The notes under the pieces: model-generated
Databases searched by the model: none
What the model saw: the letters and a program-made list of their open reading frames with translations, nothing else
Told to the model about the DNA's origin: nothing
Position numbers and translations under genes: made by a program
Shown here: piece by piece, positions 18,585-28,476 of the stretch
How positions within the stretch are numbered: position 1 is the stretch's first letter
Layout: every line of letters starts with the position of its first letter
From: UBA4416 sp040387475
GTDB taxonomy: Bacteria; Bacteroidota; Bacteroidia; B-17B0; Aurantibacillaceae
Direction: 5' to 3'
Length of the DNA: 64,000 nt
NCBI GenBank assembly: GCA_040387475.1
Contig: JAZKDT010000025.1
Span: 33,879-97,878 of the forward strand

Positions 18585-19685
18585 ATGGCTTTAAAATGTG
18601 GAATTGTTGGGTTACCAAATGTAGGGAAATCGACTTTGTTTAATTGTTTAAGTAATGCAAAAGCACAGGCGGCAAACTTTCCGTTTTGTACAATAGAACC
18701 TAACGTAGGTGTAATCACTGTACCGGACGAGCGTTTAACTAAATTATCTGAATTAGTAAAGCCACAGGCCATATTGCCAACAACGGTTGAGATAGTTGAT
18801 ATTGCAGGGTTAGTAAAAGGAGCCAGTAAAGGTGAAGGATTGGGAAATAAATTTTTAGCCAACATCCGCGAGTGTAATGCTATTTTGCATGTATTACGTT
18901 GCTTTGATGACGATAACATCATTCACGTGGATGGTAACGTAAATCCGGTTCGCGATAAAGAAATTATTGATACCGAATTACAATTGAAGGATCTGGAAGC
19001 CGTTGAAGCCAAATTGAAGAAGTTTGAAAAAGCTGGTAAACTAGGCAATGATAAAGAAGCAGTAAAAACATATTCGGCTTGTTCAAAATTGAAAGAGACA
19101 TTAGAAAGCGGTAAATCTGCACGTGCCTGTAATTTAGAGGAAAGTGAATTGCCATTTATTCAGGATTTACATTTGTTGACTATTAAGCCGGTAATGTATG
19201 TGTGTAATGTAGATGAAGCGTCTGCTAAAACAGGAAATAAGTATGTAGAAGCTGTTAAAGAAGCGGTAAAAGGTGAAGGCGCAGAAATCTTAGTAATAAC
19301 AGCGGCTATGGAAAGTGAAATAGCATCTTTAGAAACCTACGAAGAAAAACAAATGTTCCTCGGCGAAATGGGATTAGATGAGCCGGGCGTAAATAAGTTG
19401 ATTAAACAAGCTTATAGCTTATTACAATTACAGACTTACTTTACCGCAGGTGTAAAAGAAGTAAGAGCATGGACCATTGAAAAAGGGATGACTGCACCAC
19501 AAGCGGCTGGCGTTATTCATACTGATTTTGAGAAAGGGTTTATTCGTGCTGAGGTGATCAGCTATAATGATTACATCACTTACGGCTCTGAAAATGCGTG
19601 TAAAGAAGTTGGCAAATTAAAGGTAGAAGGAAAAGAATATGTTGTGGCTGATGGAGATGTGATGCATTTTAGATTCAATGTATAA
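18585..19685 (+). CDS. ychF: Redox-regulated GTPase/ATPase YchF (Obg family)
   Basis: A 366-residue universally conserved P-loop protein of the Obg-HflX branch that binds ATP more readily than GTP and associates with ribosomes, implicated in stress response. Seen: GLPNVGKSTLFN (Walker A, residue 9), DIAGLVKGASKGEGLGN (G3 region), a coiled-coil arm around 120-190, and the C-terminal TGS-like domain with FTAGVKEVRAWTI and FEKGFIRAEVI. Length and order are normal. It stands alone on the plus strand, divergent from the transketolase operon. Confidence 0.97.
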   Translation: MALKCGIVGLPNVGKSTLFNCLSNAKAQAANFPFCTIEPNVGVITVPDERLTKLSELVKPQAILPTTVEIVDIAGLVKGASKGEGLGNKFLANIRECNAILHVLRCFDDDNIIHVDGNVNPVRDKEIIDTELQLKDLEAVEAKLKKFEKAGKLGNDKEAVKTYSACSKLKETLESGKSARACNLEESELPFIQDLHLLTIKPVMYVCNVDEASAKTGNKYVEAVKEAVKGEGAEILVITAAMESEIASLETYEEKQMFLGEMGLDEPGVNKLIKQAYSLLQLQTYFTAGVKEVRAWTIEKGMTAPQAAGVIHTDFEKGFIRAEVISYNDYITYGSENACKEVGKLKVEGKEYVVADGDVMHFRFNV

Positions 19686-19752
19686 GTAATAAGTTAAAAT
19701 TTAAAAGCACTAATCTTATAAATTTTTCATTTTAAATTATAAATTTTAAGAC

Positions 19753-20535
19753 ATGAACAATCACGAGATCGATTATAAATTATACGGCGAAGAAATGCAG
19801 TGTGTAGAGATTGAACTCGATCCACAGGAAGCCGTTATTGCTGAGCCCGGTAGCTTTATGATGATGACCGATGGTGTGCAAATGCAAACCTTGTTTGGCG
19901 ATGGAAATGAGACGGGATTTATGGGTAAATTGTTTACAGCAGGTAAACGTTTGTTAACCGGCGAAAACTTATTTATGACCGTTTATACCAATAACTCTCA
20001 ACAAAAGCGCCAGGTAACTTTTGCCGCACCCTATGCCGGTAAAATCATTCCCATGGATCTGGCGCGCTTAGGTAATAAGATCATTTGCCAGAAGGATAGT
20101 TTTTTATGTGCAGCTAAAGGTGTGCAGGTTGGGATTGAGTTCCAAAAAAAACTCGGAACCGGTTTATTTGGTGGCGAAGGCTTTATCATGCAAAAACTGG
20201 AAGGTGATGGTTTTGCCTTTGTACATAGTGGCGGACATGTCATCGAAAAACATCTGCAACCCGGAGAAGTCTTAAAAATTGACACGGGTTGTATAGTTGC
20301 TTTTACGGCTGATGTACATTATGATATTCAGTTTGTAGGTGGCGTGAAAAATACCTTGTTTGGTGGCGAAGGCGTGTTTTATGCAGTGCTTCGCGGACCC
20401 GGCAAAGTTTGGATCCAAACCCTGCCGATAAGCCGTTTGGCAGGAAGAATTTTATCTTATGGTAGAGGTAACAGAAAAGAGGAAGGAAGCATTTTAGGGG
20501 GCTTAGGAAATTTATTAGATGGAGACGGGATCTAA
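19753..20535 (+). CDS. AIM24/TIGR00266-family protein
   Basis: A 260-residue protein of the family related to mitochondrial AIM24 and bacterial TIGR00266. It has the family features EPGSFMMMTDGVQMQT near the start, TGENLFMTVYTN, GIEFQKKLGTGLFGGEGFIMQKLEGDG and a repeated LFGGEG. The Gly-rich C-terminus is typical. The family folds as a beta-rich TRAP-like barrel; its function is not established. It has no signal peptide or membrane helix. It sits 67 bp after ychF and 81 bp before parE, same strand, but no clear operon signal is seen. Confidence 0.88.
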   Translation: MNNHEIDYKLYGEEMQCVEIELDPQEAVIAEPGSFMMMTDGVQMQTLFGDGNETGFMGKLFTAGKRLLTGENLFMTVYTNNSQQKRQVTFAAPYAGKIIPMDLARLGNKIICQKDSFLCAAKGVQVGIEFQKKLGTGLFGGEGFIMQKLEGDGFAFVHSGGHVIEKHLQPGEVLKIDTGCIVAFTADVHYDIQFVGGVKNTLFGGEGVFYAVLRGPGKVWIQTLPISRLAGRILSYGRGNRKEEGSILGGLGNLLDGDGI

Positions 20536-20616
20536 TTAATAATGATGAATGAATAATTTAAAAGTGAGTCGAACTCTTTTAAATTTCGGATTACAAATTT
20601 TTAATTTTTTTAATTG

Positions 20617-22462
20617 ATGGCAAAAGAAATAGCAAGTTATAACGAAGACAGTATTAAATCCCTCGATTGGAAAGAGCATATCCGTATGCGACCGGGGATG
20701 TATATTGGTAAGCTCGGAGACGGTTCAGCCTTTGATGATGGTATTTATGTACTGATCAAAGAGGTGATGGATAACTCTATTGATGAGTTTATGATGGGTG
20801 CCGGTAAAAAAATTGAAGTCGCTGTAAAAGATGGTGTCGTTTCTATCCGGGATTATGGCCGTGGTATTCCATTAGGAAAAGTAGTTGAGGTAGTTTCTAA
20901 AATTNNNNNNNNNNNNNNNNNNNNNNNNNNNNNNNNNNNNNNNNNNNNNNNAAGCGGTAAATGCGTTATCCATTAATTTTAGGGTAACGGCTTTCCGTGA
21001 TGGCCAATCTAAAACAGCAGATTTTTCCTGCGGTAATTTGGTAAAGGAATCAAAACTTGAAAAAACAACAGAAGCGAACGGTACTTACGTTGAGTTTAGG
21101 CCCGATGATACGATCTTTAAAAAATACCATTATATCCACGAATATATTGATAAGATGTTATGGAACTATGCGTTCTTAAATACCGGCTTAACATTATATT
21201 TCAACGGACAAGTTTATAAATCAGATAATGGTTTAAAGGACTTACTGGAAAAAAATATTACAGGCGAGATCATTTACCCGATTGTACATTTAAAAGGAGA
21301 TGACATTGAATTAGCGATGACACATAGTAACGAGCATTATTCCGAAGAATATTATTCGTATGTAAATGGTCAGTACACAACGCAAGGTGGAACACACCAG
21401 GCAGCGTTCAGGGAAGCAGTCGTAAAGACCATTCGTGAATTCTATAAAAAGGATTTCGATCCTGCCGATGTTCGTAAGTCTATTGTGGCGGCCATTTCAG
21501 TTCGTGTGCAGGAACCGGTTTTCGAATCCCAAACCAAAACAAAATTAGGTTCACAGGAAGTGGCACCGGGAGGGCAAACCATGCGTTCATTTGTTGGTGA
21601 TTTCATCAAACAACAGTTAGATAATTATTTGCACAAGAATCCCGAAACTGCAAGAGCTATTGAAGCTAAGATTGTTGCCAATGAGCGTGAACGTAAAGAG
21701 TTATCGGGTATTCAAAAATTAGCACGTGAACGCGCTAAAAAATCGAACTTACATAATAAAAAATTACGTGATTGCCGTGTGCATTTAGATGATTCTAAAA
21801 ACCCGCGTGCACATGAAACGACTTTATTCATTTGCGAGGGAGATTCGGCTAGTGGCTCCATTACTAAAACACGTGATGTGAATACACAAGCTGTATTTAG
21901 TTTGAAAGGAAAGCCTTTGAACTCTTTCGGGCTTGGTAAAAAAATTGTTTATGAGAATGAAGAATTCAATTTGCTACAAGCTGCTTTAAATATTGAAGAT
22001 AGTTTAGAGGACCTAAGATATAACAACGTGGTAGTAGCAACTGATGCTGACGTGGATGGAATGCATATCCGTTTATTGCTACTTACATTCTTCTTACAGT
22101 TCTTTCCTGATCTGATCAAAAACGGCCACGTATATATTTTACAAACACCATTGTTCCGTGTTCGTAATAAAAAGGAAACAGCTTATTGTTACAGCGATGA
22201 AGAGCGTAAAGCAGCCATTGCTAAATTAGGCCCTAAGCCTGAGATCACTCGATTTAAGGGATTAGGAGAAATTTCTCCGGATGAGTTTAAACACTTTATC
22301 GGAAAAGATATTCGTTTAGAGCCCGTATTGTTGGATCAACAAGCATCTATTCAGCAATTGCTGAGTTATTATATGGGTAAGAACACACAGGACCGTCAGG
22401 AATTTATTATTGAGAATTTGCGTGTTGAAGTTGACGCAGAGGAAGAGTTGACAAAAGCGTAG
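20617..22462 (+). CDS. parE: DNA topoisomerase IV subunit B (ATPase/TOPRIM), with internal assembly gap
   Basis: ATPase subunit of topoisomerase IV, which decatenates replicated chromosomes with ParC. I start at ATG 20617; TTG at 20614 is just upstream. N-terminal part: RPGMYIGKLG and the Bergerat-fold EVMDNSIDEF. A 47-N run at 20905-20951 interrupts the ATP-lid, and the frame shifts across it because the N count is not exact. After it the frame resumes at 20954 with AVNALSINFRV. TOPRIM motifs are intact: EGDSASGS and DADVDGMHIR, then FKGLGEI. Choice of ParE over GyrB rests on the directly following ParC-like gene and family resemblance. Confidence 0.9.
20905..20951. other. Scaffold gap (47 N) inside parE
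   Basis: Missing bases should encode the ATP-lid and GVG motif before AVNALS. The flanking frames need a true gap of 3n+1 nt, so 47 (3n+2) is not exact. Confidence 0.9.
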
Positions 22463-22493
22463 TTCAATAAAGTTAAAGAAAAAGTTTTAAAAA

Positions 22494-25115
22494 GTGGAAG
22501 AAAATAAAAATAACGAACACAGTGAAGGTACAATAAAACATGTCTCTGGCATGTTTAAAAACTGGTTCATTGATTATGCATCTTATGTAATTTTGGAGCG
22601 GGCTGTACCGGCCATGGAAGATGGATTGAAACCAGTTCAGCGCCGTATACTGCATAGTATGTGGGAACTGGAAGATGGTCGCTACAACAAGGTGGCTAAC
22701 TTAATTGGGAATACCATGAAATATCACCCGCATGGTGATGCCAGTATTGGTGATGCTTTAGTGGCTATGGGCCAGAAAGATTTGTTAATTGACATGCAGG
22801 GTAACTGGGGTAATATTTTAACAGGAGATAGCGCTGCTGCCCCCCGTTACATTGAGGCCCGTTTATCAAAATTTGGTCAGGAAGTAATCTTTAATCCGAA
22901 AACAACCAATTGGGGAATGAGTTACGATGGTCGTAACAAGGAGCCAATTACATTACCTGTAAAATTTCCGCTTGTATTAGCGCATGGTGTAGAGGGTATT
23001 GCTGTGGGTTTAGCCACAAAAATATTACCACATAATTTTAATGAATTAATTGACGCCTCCATTCAAATTTTAAGAGGACGTAAAGCTGTTATCTTTCCTG
23101 ATTTTATAACAGGCGGTATTGCAGATTTCAGTGATTATAAAGATGGTTTACGTGGCGGTAAAATTAAGATCAGAGCGCGCGTTAAAGAATTGAATTCAAA
23201 AACACTGATCATTTCTGAAATTCCTTTTGGCACAACCACAGGATCACTGATCGATTCTATTTTGGCAGCCAATGATAAAGGAAAGATAAAGGTTAAAAAA
23301 GTTGAAGATAATACCTCCGAAAATGTTGAGATCTTAATTCACTTACAGCCTGGTATTTCTCCGGATAAAACTATTGATGCCCTGTATGCATTCACTAACT
23401 GTGAAATGAGTATTTCGCCTAATGCCTGTATCATTGAAAATGAGAAGCCGCGTTTTGTTGGTGTAAGCGAAATATTAAAAATCTCTACACACCAAACACT
23501 GGCTTTATTAAAGCGTGAATTGGAAATTGAGCAGGCCGAATTAGAAGAAAAGTGGCACTTCTCATCCCTCGAAAAAATATTCATTAAAGAAGAGATGTAT
23601 ATCGACTTTAAGAAATATTCCAATAAAGAAACATTATTTGAATACCTATACGAACGTTTTAAGCCACACCGTAAAAAACTGATCCGTGAGATAACCGATG
23701 AAGATCTTCACCGTTTAACGCAGATCCCAATGATTCGTATCACCCGTTTTGATAGCATCAAAGCTGAAGAACATATGAAGGATCTGGATAATAAGATTGC
23801 GATCGTAAAAGGTCATTTGGCAAACCTGATCGACTATGCGGTTGAGTACTTCAAGAATTTAAAGAAAAAATACGGAGCAGGTAAAGAACGTAAAACAGAA
23901 ACTAAAGAATTAGAAACCATTGTTGCCACACAGGTAATTATGGCTAACGAAAAGTTATATGTAAATCGTGCCGAAGGTTTTGCAGGTAAGAGCTTAAAGA
24001 AAGACGAGTTTGTTTGTGATTGTTCTGACCTGGATGAGATCATTGCTTTTACCAAAGAGGGTAAGATGAAAGTGTTTAAAGTGTCGGATAAGGTATTTAT
24101 CGGTAAAGACATTGTATATATTGCCATTTTCAAGAAAAATGATGAGCGTACAACTTATAATATGATTTACACCGACGGACCAAAAGGCGTAACCTTTATC
24201 AAACGTTTTAATGTAACCGGCGTAACCCGTGATAAGGAATACGATCTAACTAAAGGCGCGCCGAATTCTAATGTGCATTGGTTTACGATCAATCCAAACG
24301 GAGAAGCAGAAAAAGTTCAGGTCATCTTAAAACCGGTTGCCGGTCTTCGTAAATTTGAACTGGATGTTGATTTTGCAGATATTCCTGTAAAAGGAAGAGC
24401 TTCTACGGGTAATATCGTTACTAAATATGCCATTAAAAAGGTGCTGCTGAAAACAAAAGGTACTTCTACGTTAGCTGCTGAAGATTATTGGTTCAACGAT
24501 GCCGTACACCGGTTGAATAAAGAAAGCAAAGGCACTTATTTAGGTAAGTTTGCGGGTGATGATAAAATTGTAACCATTACCAGTAAAGGGCAATATAAAC
24601 TGTATACGTACGATGTATTGAATCATTTTGATGACGATATCATACTAATTGAAAAATATTATCCTGAAGTTCCTTTATCTTGTATTTATTATGACGGAGA
24701 AAGTAAATCCTATTTAACCAAGCGGTTCTTACCTGAAAATACCTCTGCAAAAACATCTATTATCACTGAACATGAAGAATCTCGCGTTGAGCTGATTACT
24801 TCCCAGGTACAACCGGTAATTGATATGAAGTTTGGTAAACAAAAGGATAAAGAAATTGCCGACGAAACAGTTAACCTGGTTGAATTTTCGCCGATGGTGA
24901 ATATGAAAGCCAAAGGAAAAAAATTAACCTCGTATAAAGTAAAAGAAATTAATTTGCGTGTATCTGAAGAAATAATGATGGACGATTATGATGAGGAGGA
25001 TGAAAATATCGGGGAAAATGGATTGTCGCCTATGGAATTACACCGAAGAGCTATGGAGAAACTAGATCCCAATAACTTTAAAGGAAAAGACGGACAAATA
25101 AATTTTGAGTTTTAA
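22494..25115 (+). CDS. parC: DNA topoisomerase IV subunit A
   Basis: Breakage-reunion subunit paired with ParE, 873 residues from a GTG start at 22494 (no better ATG before residue 20; the N-terminal EGTIKHVSGM fits the family). Seen: VQRRILHSMWE, GDASIGDALVAMGQ in the helix that contacts DNA (Ala and Asp at the positions of the classic quinolone-resistance Ser and Glu), and the catalytic Tyr in APRYIEARL. The long C-terminal domain has beta-pinwheel-like repeats and ends in an acidic tail (DDYDEEDENIGENG). It starts 31 nt after parE, one operon. Codon use resembles its neighbours. Confidence 0.95.
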   Translation: MEENKNNEHSEGTIKHVSGMFKNWFIDYASYVILERAVPAMEDGLKPVQRRILHSMWELEDGRYNKVANLIGNTMKYHPHGDASIGDALVAMGQKDLLIDMQGNWGNILTGDSAAAPRYIEARLSKFGQEVIFNPKTTNWGMSYDGRNKEPITLPVKFPLVLAHGVEGIAVGLATKILPHNFNELIDASIQILRGRKAVIFPDFITGGIADFSDYKDGLRGGKIKIRARVKELNSKTLIISEIPFGTTTGSLIDSILAANDKGKIKVKKVEDNTSENVEILIHLQPGISPDKTIDALYAFTNCEMSISPNACIIENEKPRFVGVSEILKISTHQTLALLKRELEIEQAELEEKWHFSSLEKIFIKEEMYIDFKKYSNKETLFEYLYERFKPHRKKLIREITDEDLHRLTQIPMIRITRFDSIKAEEHMKDLDNKIAIVKGHLANLIDYAVEYFKNLKKKYGAGKERKTETKELETIVATQVIMANEKLYVNRAEGFAGKSLKKDEFVCDCSDLDEIIAFTKEGKMKVFKVSDKVFIGKDIVYIAIFKKNDERTTYNMIYTDGPKGVTFIKRFNVTGVTRDKEYDLTKGAPNSNVHWFTINPNGEAEKVQVILKPVAGLRKFELDVDFADIPVKGRASTGNIVTKYAIKKVLLKTKGTSTLAAEDYWFNDAVHRLNKESKGTYLGKFAGDDKIVTITSKGQYKLYTYDVLNHFDDDIILIEKYYPEVPLSCIYYDGESKSYLTKRFLPENTSAKTSIITEHEESRVELITSQVQPVIDMKFGKQKDKEIADETVNLVEFSPMVNMKAKGKKLTSYKVKEINLRVSEEIMMDDYDEEDENIGENGLSPMELHRRAMEKLDPNNFKGKDGQINFEF

Positions 25116-25130
25116 AATTTAAGCGATATC

Positions 25131-25162
25131 AACACAGCCAGAGTTTAAGCTCTGGCTGTGTT
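25131..25162 (+). terminator. Strong hairpin after parC
   Basis: A perfect 13-bp inverted repeat (AACACAGCCAGAG/CTCTGGCTGTGTT) with a 6-nt loop lies 15 nt after the parC stop. It has no long T-run after it. It contains the GTG at 25158, a possible but unlikely start for the next gene. Confidence 0.65.
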
Positions 25163-25175
25163 ATTTAAGAAGCAG

Positions 25176-26426
25176 ATGTTTTTATATAACTTAGGCATAC
25201 ACGCATTTAAATTAGGATTAACATTGGTTTCGCCATTTAATCCTAAAGCGAAGTTATGGTTGGAAGGAAGAAAGAACTGGCAGGAAAATTTAAAAAATAA
25301 AGTTGCTAATTTTAAATTGGAAAATGCCATTTGGTTCCACTGCGCTTCTTTAGGGGAGTTTGAGCAGGGGAGGCCGGTGATAGAAAAAATCAAAAAAGAA
25401 AATCCTTCTCAAAAAGTAGTACTCACTTTTTTCTCACCTTCAGGATTCGAGATCCAAAAAAATTATCCCTATGCCGATGTAGTGGCCTATTTACCTCACG
25501 ATACTTCCATCAATTCAAAAGCATTTTTAGAAATCTTAAAACCCAAACTGGCCATATTTGTGAAGTATGAATTTTGGTTAAATTATTTATTTGAGTTAGA
25601 TAAACGAAACATCCCAACATTTTTAATATCTACCGTTATTAAAAAACATCAAACCTTTTTTAAATGGTATGGTGGTAATTTCAGGAAAGCACTGGCTACG
25701 TATAAAACGATTTACACCCAGGATGTTCATTCGATTAAATTACTGCGCGTATTAAAAATAGGAACAGGAATATTAACAGGCGATACACGCTTCGATAGGG
25801 TATTACAGATCTGCTCTGCTCCAAAAAAAATCGATGAGATAGCTGAATTCGCGAAAGATTCTTTTGTGATCGTGGCCGGAAGTTCATGGCAAAAAGATGA
25901 AGATCATTTAGTTGAGGTTTACACCAAACTGAAAGAAGTTTACCCTCAACTGAAATTAATTATTGCTCCGCACGAGATAGATAAAAAAAATATTGATCGG
26001 TTGAGTAATTTATTAATCAAGAATAAACTCTCATTTCATTTATTTTCTGATAACGAACCTAAATACACGGATTCTATTTTGGTGATAAATGCTATTGGCT
26101 TTTTATCTTCTGTTTATCAATATGGCACTATTGCTATTATTGGTGGTGGATTTAATAGTGGAATTCATAATATTTTGGAGCCAACGGTATATGGTCTACC
26201 CGTATTATTCGGACCAAATTACCAGAAATTTAACGAAGCCTACGAAATACTTGACCTGAAAGCGGGCTTTGTTTTTCATGATGCAACCGACCTGGCTGAT
26301 CATTTGCAATGGTTGTTGGATGACGAGCAGGCGCTAATGGAATCATCGCGCCTTGCAAAAAATTATGTGCTTAAAAACTCCGGCGCGACTAATAAAATTG
26401 TTGAAGGTTTGAAAGAACTTTTGTAA
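25176..26426 (+). CDS. kdtA: 3-deoxy-D-manno-octulosonate (Kdo) transferase
   Basis: Inner-membrane glycosyltransferase (GT30) that adds Kdo to lipid A precursor in LPS synthesis. I choose ATG 25176 (MFLYNLGIHAFKLG), since the GTG 18 nt upstream lies inside the hairpin; this gives 416 residues. Typical features are the N-terminal membrane-anchoring segment, HCASLGEFEQGRPVI, LAIFVKYEFWLNY, GDTRFDRV and the C-terminal nucleotide-binding GGGFNSGIHNILEPTVYG. It is 30 nt ahead of the O-antigen ligase-like gene, so both may serve the lipopolysaccharide. Confidence 0.95.
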   Translation: MFLYNLGIHAFKLGLTLVSPFNPKAKLWLEGRKNWQENLKNKVANFKLENAIWFHCASLGEFEQGRPVIEKIKKENPSQKVVLTFFSPSGFEIQKNYPYADVVAYLPHDTSINSKAFLEILKPKLAIFVKYEFWLNYLFELDKRNIPTFLISTVIKKHQTFFKWYGGNFRKALATYKTIYTQDVHSIKLLRVLKIGTGILTGDTRFDRVLQICSAPKKIDEIAEFAKDSFVIVAGSSWQKDEDHLVEVYTKLKEVYPQLKLIIAPHEIDKKNIDRLSNLLIKNKLSFHLFSDNEPKYTDSILVINAIGFLSSVYQYGTIAIIGGGFNSGIHNILEPTVYGLPVLFGPNYQKFNEAYEILDLKAGFVFHDATDLADHLQWLLDDEQALMESSRLAKNYVLKNSGATNKIVEGLKELL

Positions 26427-26456
26427 TAATAAATTAATAAGCTCTAATAAAAAGCT

Positions 26457-28457
26457 ATGATGTTTGCTAGTAAAAACAAAAGCGTTGAGCTTAGCCTATT
26501 TGATAAACTATATTTGTTGTTTTTTATTGGATTACCATTTATTTATACAAATAAATTGGTAGACCCGGTTCTTTTACCAAGACAGATTTTTTTGACAATT
26601 TTTATTTTTTTGGTTGGAATTGTTATTTTTTTTCAGATTAAAAAAAAGACCGTAGTTGCTGATTTCTCTTTTTTTAGATTACCCGTTAATGTTTGCTTTA
26701 GTGCGTTGCTGCTAACAATAGTCATGTCGTTTTTTTACGCTACAGTAATTCAGGAAAGCATGTATCTTTTATCAAAGATAGTAATGGAGTTTTTGTTTTT
26801 GCTGATTACTACTTTTTTAATATTACAAAACAAACTAAATATTAGTTCACTTATTAAATCAGTAGTAGTATTTGCAGCTATCTCGGTCTTTATGAGCTTT
26901 TGGCAGGTGTTTAAACTATCGGTATCTGATCAGGGTTTTCTTGAAAACGTTGTTTATTTAAGTGCTACTTTTGGTATTAAAAATTTATTAGCCTCTGTTT
27001 TATTTCTAACTATTCCCTTTTTATTTAACGCGTTTAAATTTAGCAAAGTTTGGAAAATTGTATCGGCTATCATTACAGTGTTGTCGTTATTGTTAATCTG
27101 GCTTTTGCAAACCAAAGCCGTTATTTTATCCATAATCGTGTTTGGTTTTGTTTTTAGTTTGGTTGTTTACCTGCGTCAAAAAAAGAACATTCGTCACTCC
27201 GTTTTTAAAATTGCGGCTGTCGCGGCTTTTATATTTATATCTATAATCGGTGTTGTTACATTTCAAAACAGACAAAAATTTTATCATTTGTTTGATAAAA
27301 AAAGTTCAACAGAGCGACTTTTTATCTGGGATAATTCAGTACAAATGATAAAAGAACATGCTGTTTTTGGAGTAGGCGGTGGTAACTGGCAAATCAATGT
27401 ACCCAAATACGGTTTAAATAACTGTCCTACACCAGCAATAAAAGAAGGGATACAAACTTTACAAAGACCTCACAATGACTTTCTATGGATTTTTTGTGAA
27501 ATGGGTATTATCGGTTTTTTAGCGTATGCAGGCATTTTTATTTCAGTACTGTATCATTCAGTCAAGCTGTTAAAGAAACATGCAAACGACGAATATGTAT
27601 GGCTCTATTCCACTTTGTTTGCGGGTGTTATTGGATATGTAATGATTGCTTTTGTTGATTTTCCGTTAGAACGTATTGAGCATCAAGTTCTGTTGCTAAC
27701 TATATTTTCGATGGTTACGGCTGGTTACTATAAGAATGTTCAAAATTTAAATCGTACTCCTATGTTGATTACAGCAGCCTCATTCGGACTTCTTCTATTT
27801 GTCACAGTTTTATTTTCTGCTACTGTAAGTATAAAGAGAAGTATAGGCGAGTTTCATTCTCAAAAGATCTATACAAATGAGAGCAAGGCTAACTGGCCCA
27901 GACTAATAGCAGAGGCTAATAATGCCATAAACAGCTTTTATGTCATAGATCCGATGTCGGCACCCATTGAGTGGTATAAAGGGGTTGCTTTATTTTCTCA
28001 GGGTAATATAGATGATGCCAGAGTTAGTTTTGAAAAAGCCTATTCCATACACCCTTATAACATGCATGTCATAAACAATCTCGCAAGTTGTTATGAGAGT
28101 GTTAAAGATCACGAAAAGGCAATTAAGTATTATCAGATGGCATTACATATCTCTTCAGAATTTGAAGAAGCGAGGCTAAATTTAAGCGCAGTATATTTTA
28201 ATACCCAGCAATTTGAGAAAGCCTTTGAAATCATCGATGAATGCCATGTAAATTCTAAAGACCCAAAATACGCCTCCTTTTTACCCGTTATATTAAACGC
28301 TTTTATCAAAACGAAGCTCAATGAGCAACAGAAAGAGAAGCTTGAAAATAAGGAACCGAATAGCTTTAAATCGATGAATGCGCTTTTAGTTCATCTTTAT
28401 TTTGACGCTAAGGCGAAAAATCGTAAGTTTGATGTACACGTCCTCGATTCTTTATAA
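26457..28457 (+). CDS. O-antigen ligase/Wzy-type membrane protein with C-terminal TPR
   Basis: A 666-residue inner-membrane protein with about 12 helices in residues 15-455, then a soluble TPR segment. The Wzy/WaaL-type region includes ERLFIWDNSVQM followed by GVGGGNWQ and the catalytic-type RPHNDFLWIFCEMG (Arg/His) around 340-350. After the last helix, two TPR units begin near 500 (IDDARVSFEKAY; HEKAIKYYQMALHIS). These enzymes polymerise or transfer glycan chains from undecaprenyl carriers. It follows kdtA closely on the same strand. Which polymer it handles cannot be read. The TPR tail probably recruits partners. Confidence 0.87.
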   Translation: MMFASKNKSVELSLFDKLYLLFFIGLPFIYTNKLVDPVLLPRQIFLTIFIFLVGIVIFFQIKKKTVVADFSFFRLPVNVCFSALLLTIVMSFFYATVIQESMYLLSKIVMEFLFLLITTFLILQNKLNISSLIKSVVVFAAISVFMSFWQVFKLSVSDQGFLENVVYLSATFGIKNLLASVLFLTIPFLFNAFKFSKVWKIVSAIITVLSLLLIWLLQTKAVILSIIVFGFVFSLVVYLRQKKNIRHSVFKIAAVAAFIFISIIGVVTFQNRQKFYHLFDKKSSTERLFIWDNSVQMIKEHAVFGVGGGNWQINVPKYGLNNCPTPAIKEGIQTLQRPHNDFLWIFCEMGIIGFLAYAGIFISVLYHSVKLLKKHANDEYVWLYSTLFAGVIGYVMIAFVDFPLERIEHQVLLLTIFSMVTAGYYKNVQNLNRTPMLITAASFGLLLFVTVLFSATVSIKRSIGEFHSQKIYTNESKANWPRLIAEANNAINSFYVIDPMSAPIEWYKGVALFSQGNIDDARVSFEKAYSIHPYNMHVINNLASCYESVKDHEKAIKYYQMALHISSEFEEARLNLSAVYFNTQQFEKAFEIIDECHVNSKDPKYASFLPVILNAFIKTKLNEQQKEKLENKEPNSFKSMNALLVHLYFDAKAKNRKFDVHVLDSL

Positions 28458-28476
28458 TAATCTTAAAGCATATTCT

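Noticed and set aside
20617..25115. Gyrase (gyrB/gyrA) rather than topoisomerase IV
   Set aside because: The adjacent pair order, the lengths (ParC 873) and the C-terminal domain fit topoisomerase IV; gyrase genes in this phylum are usually not paired this way. A phylogeny would settle it.
28402..28476. Longer start of the T9SS repeat protein
   Set aside because: It lies inside the preceding gene and puts 25 residues before the signal peptide.
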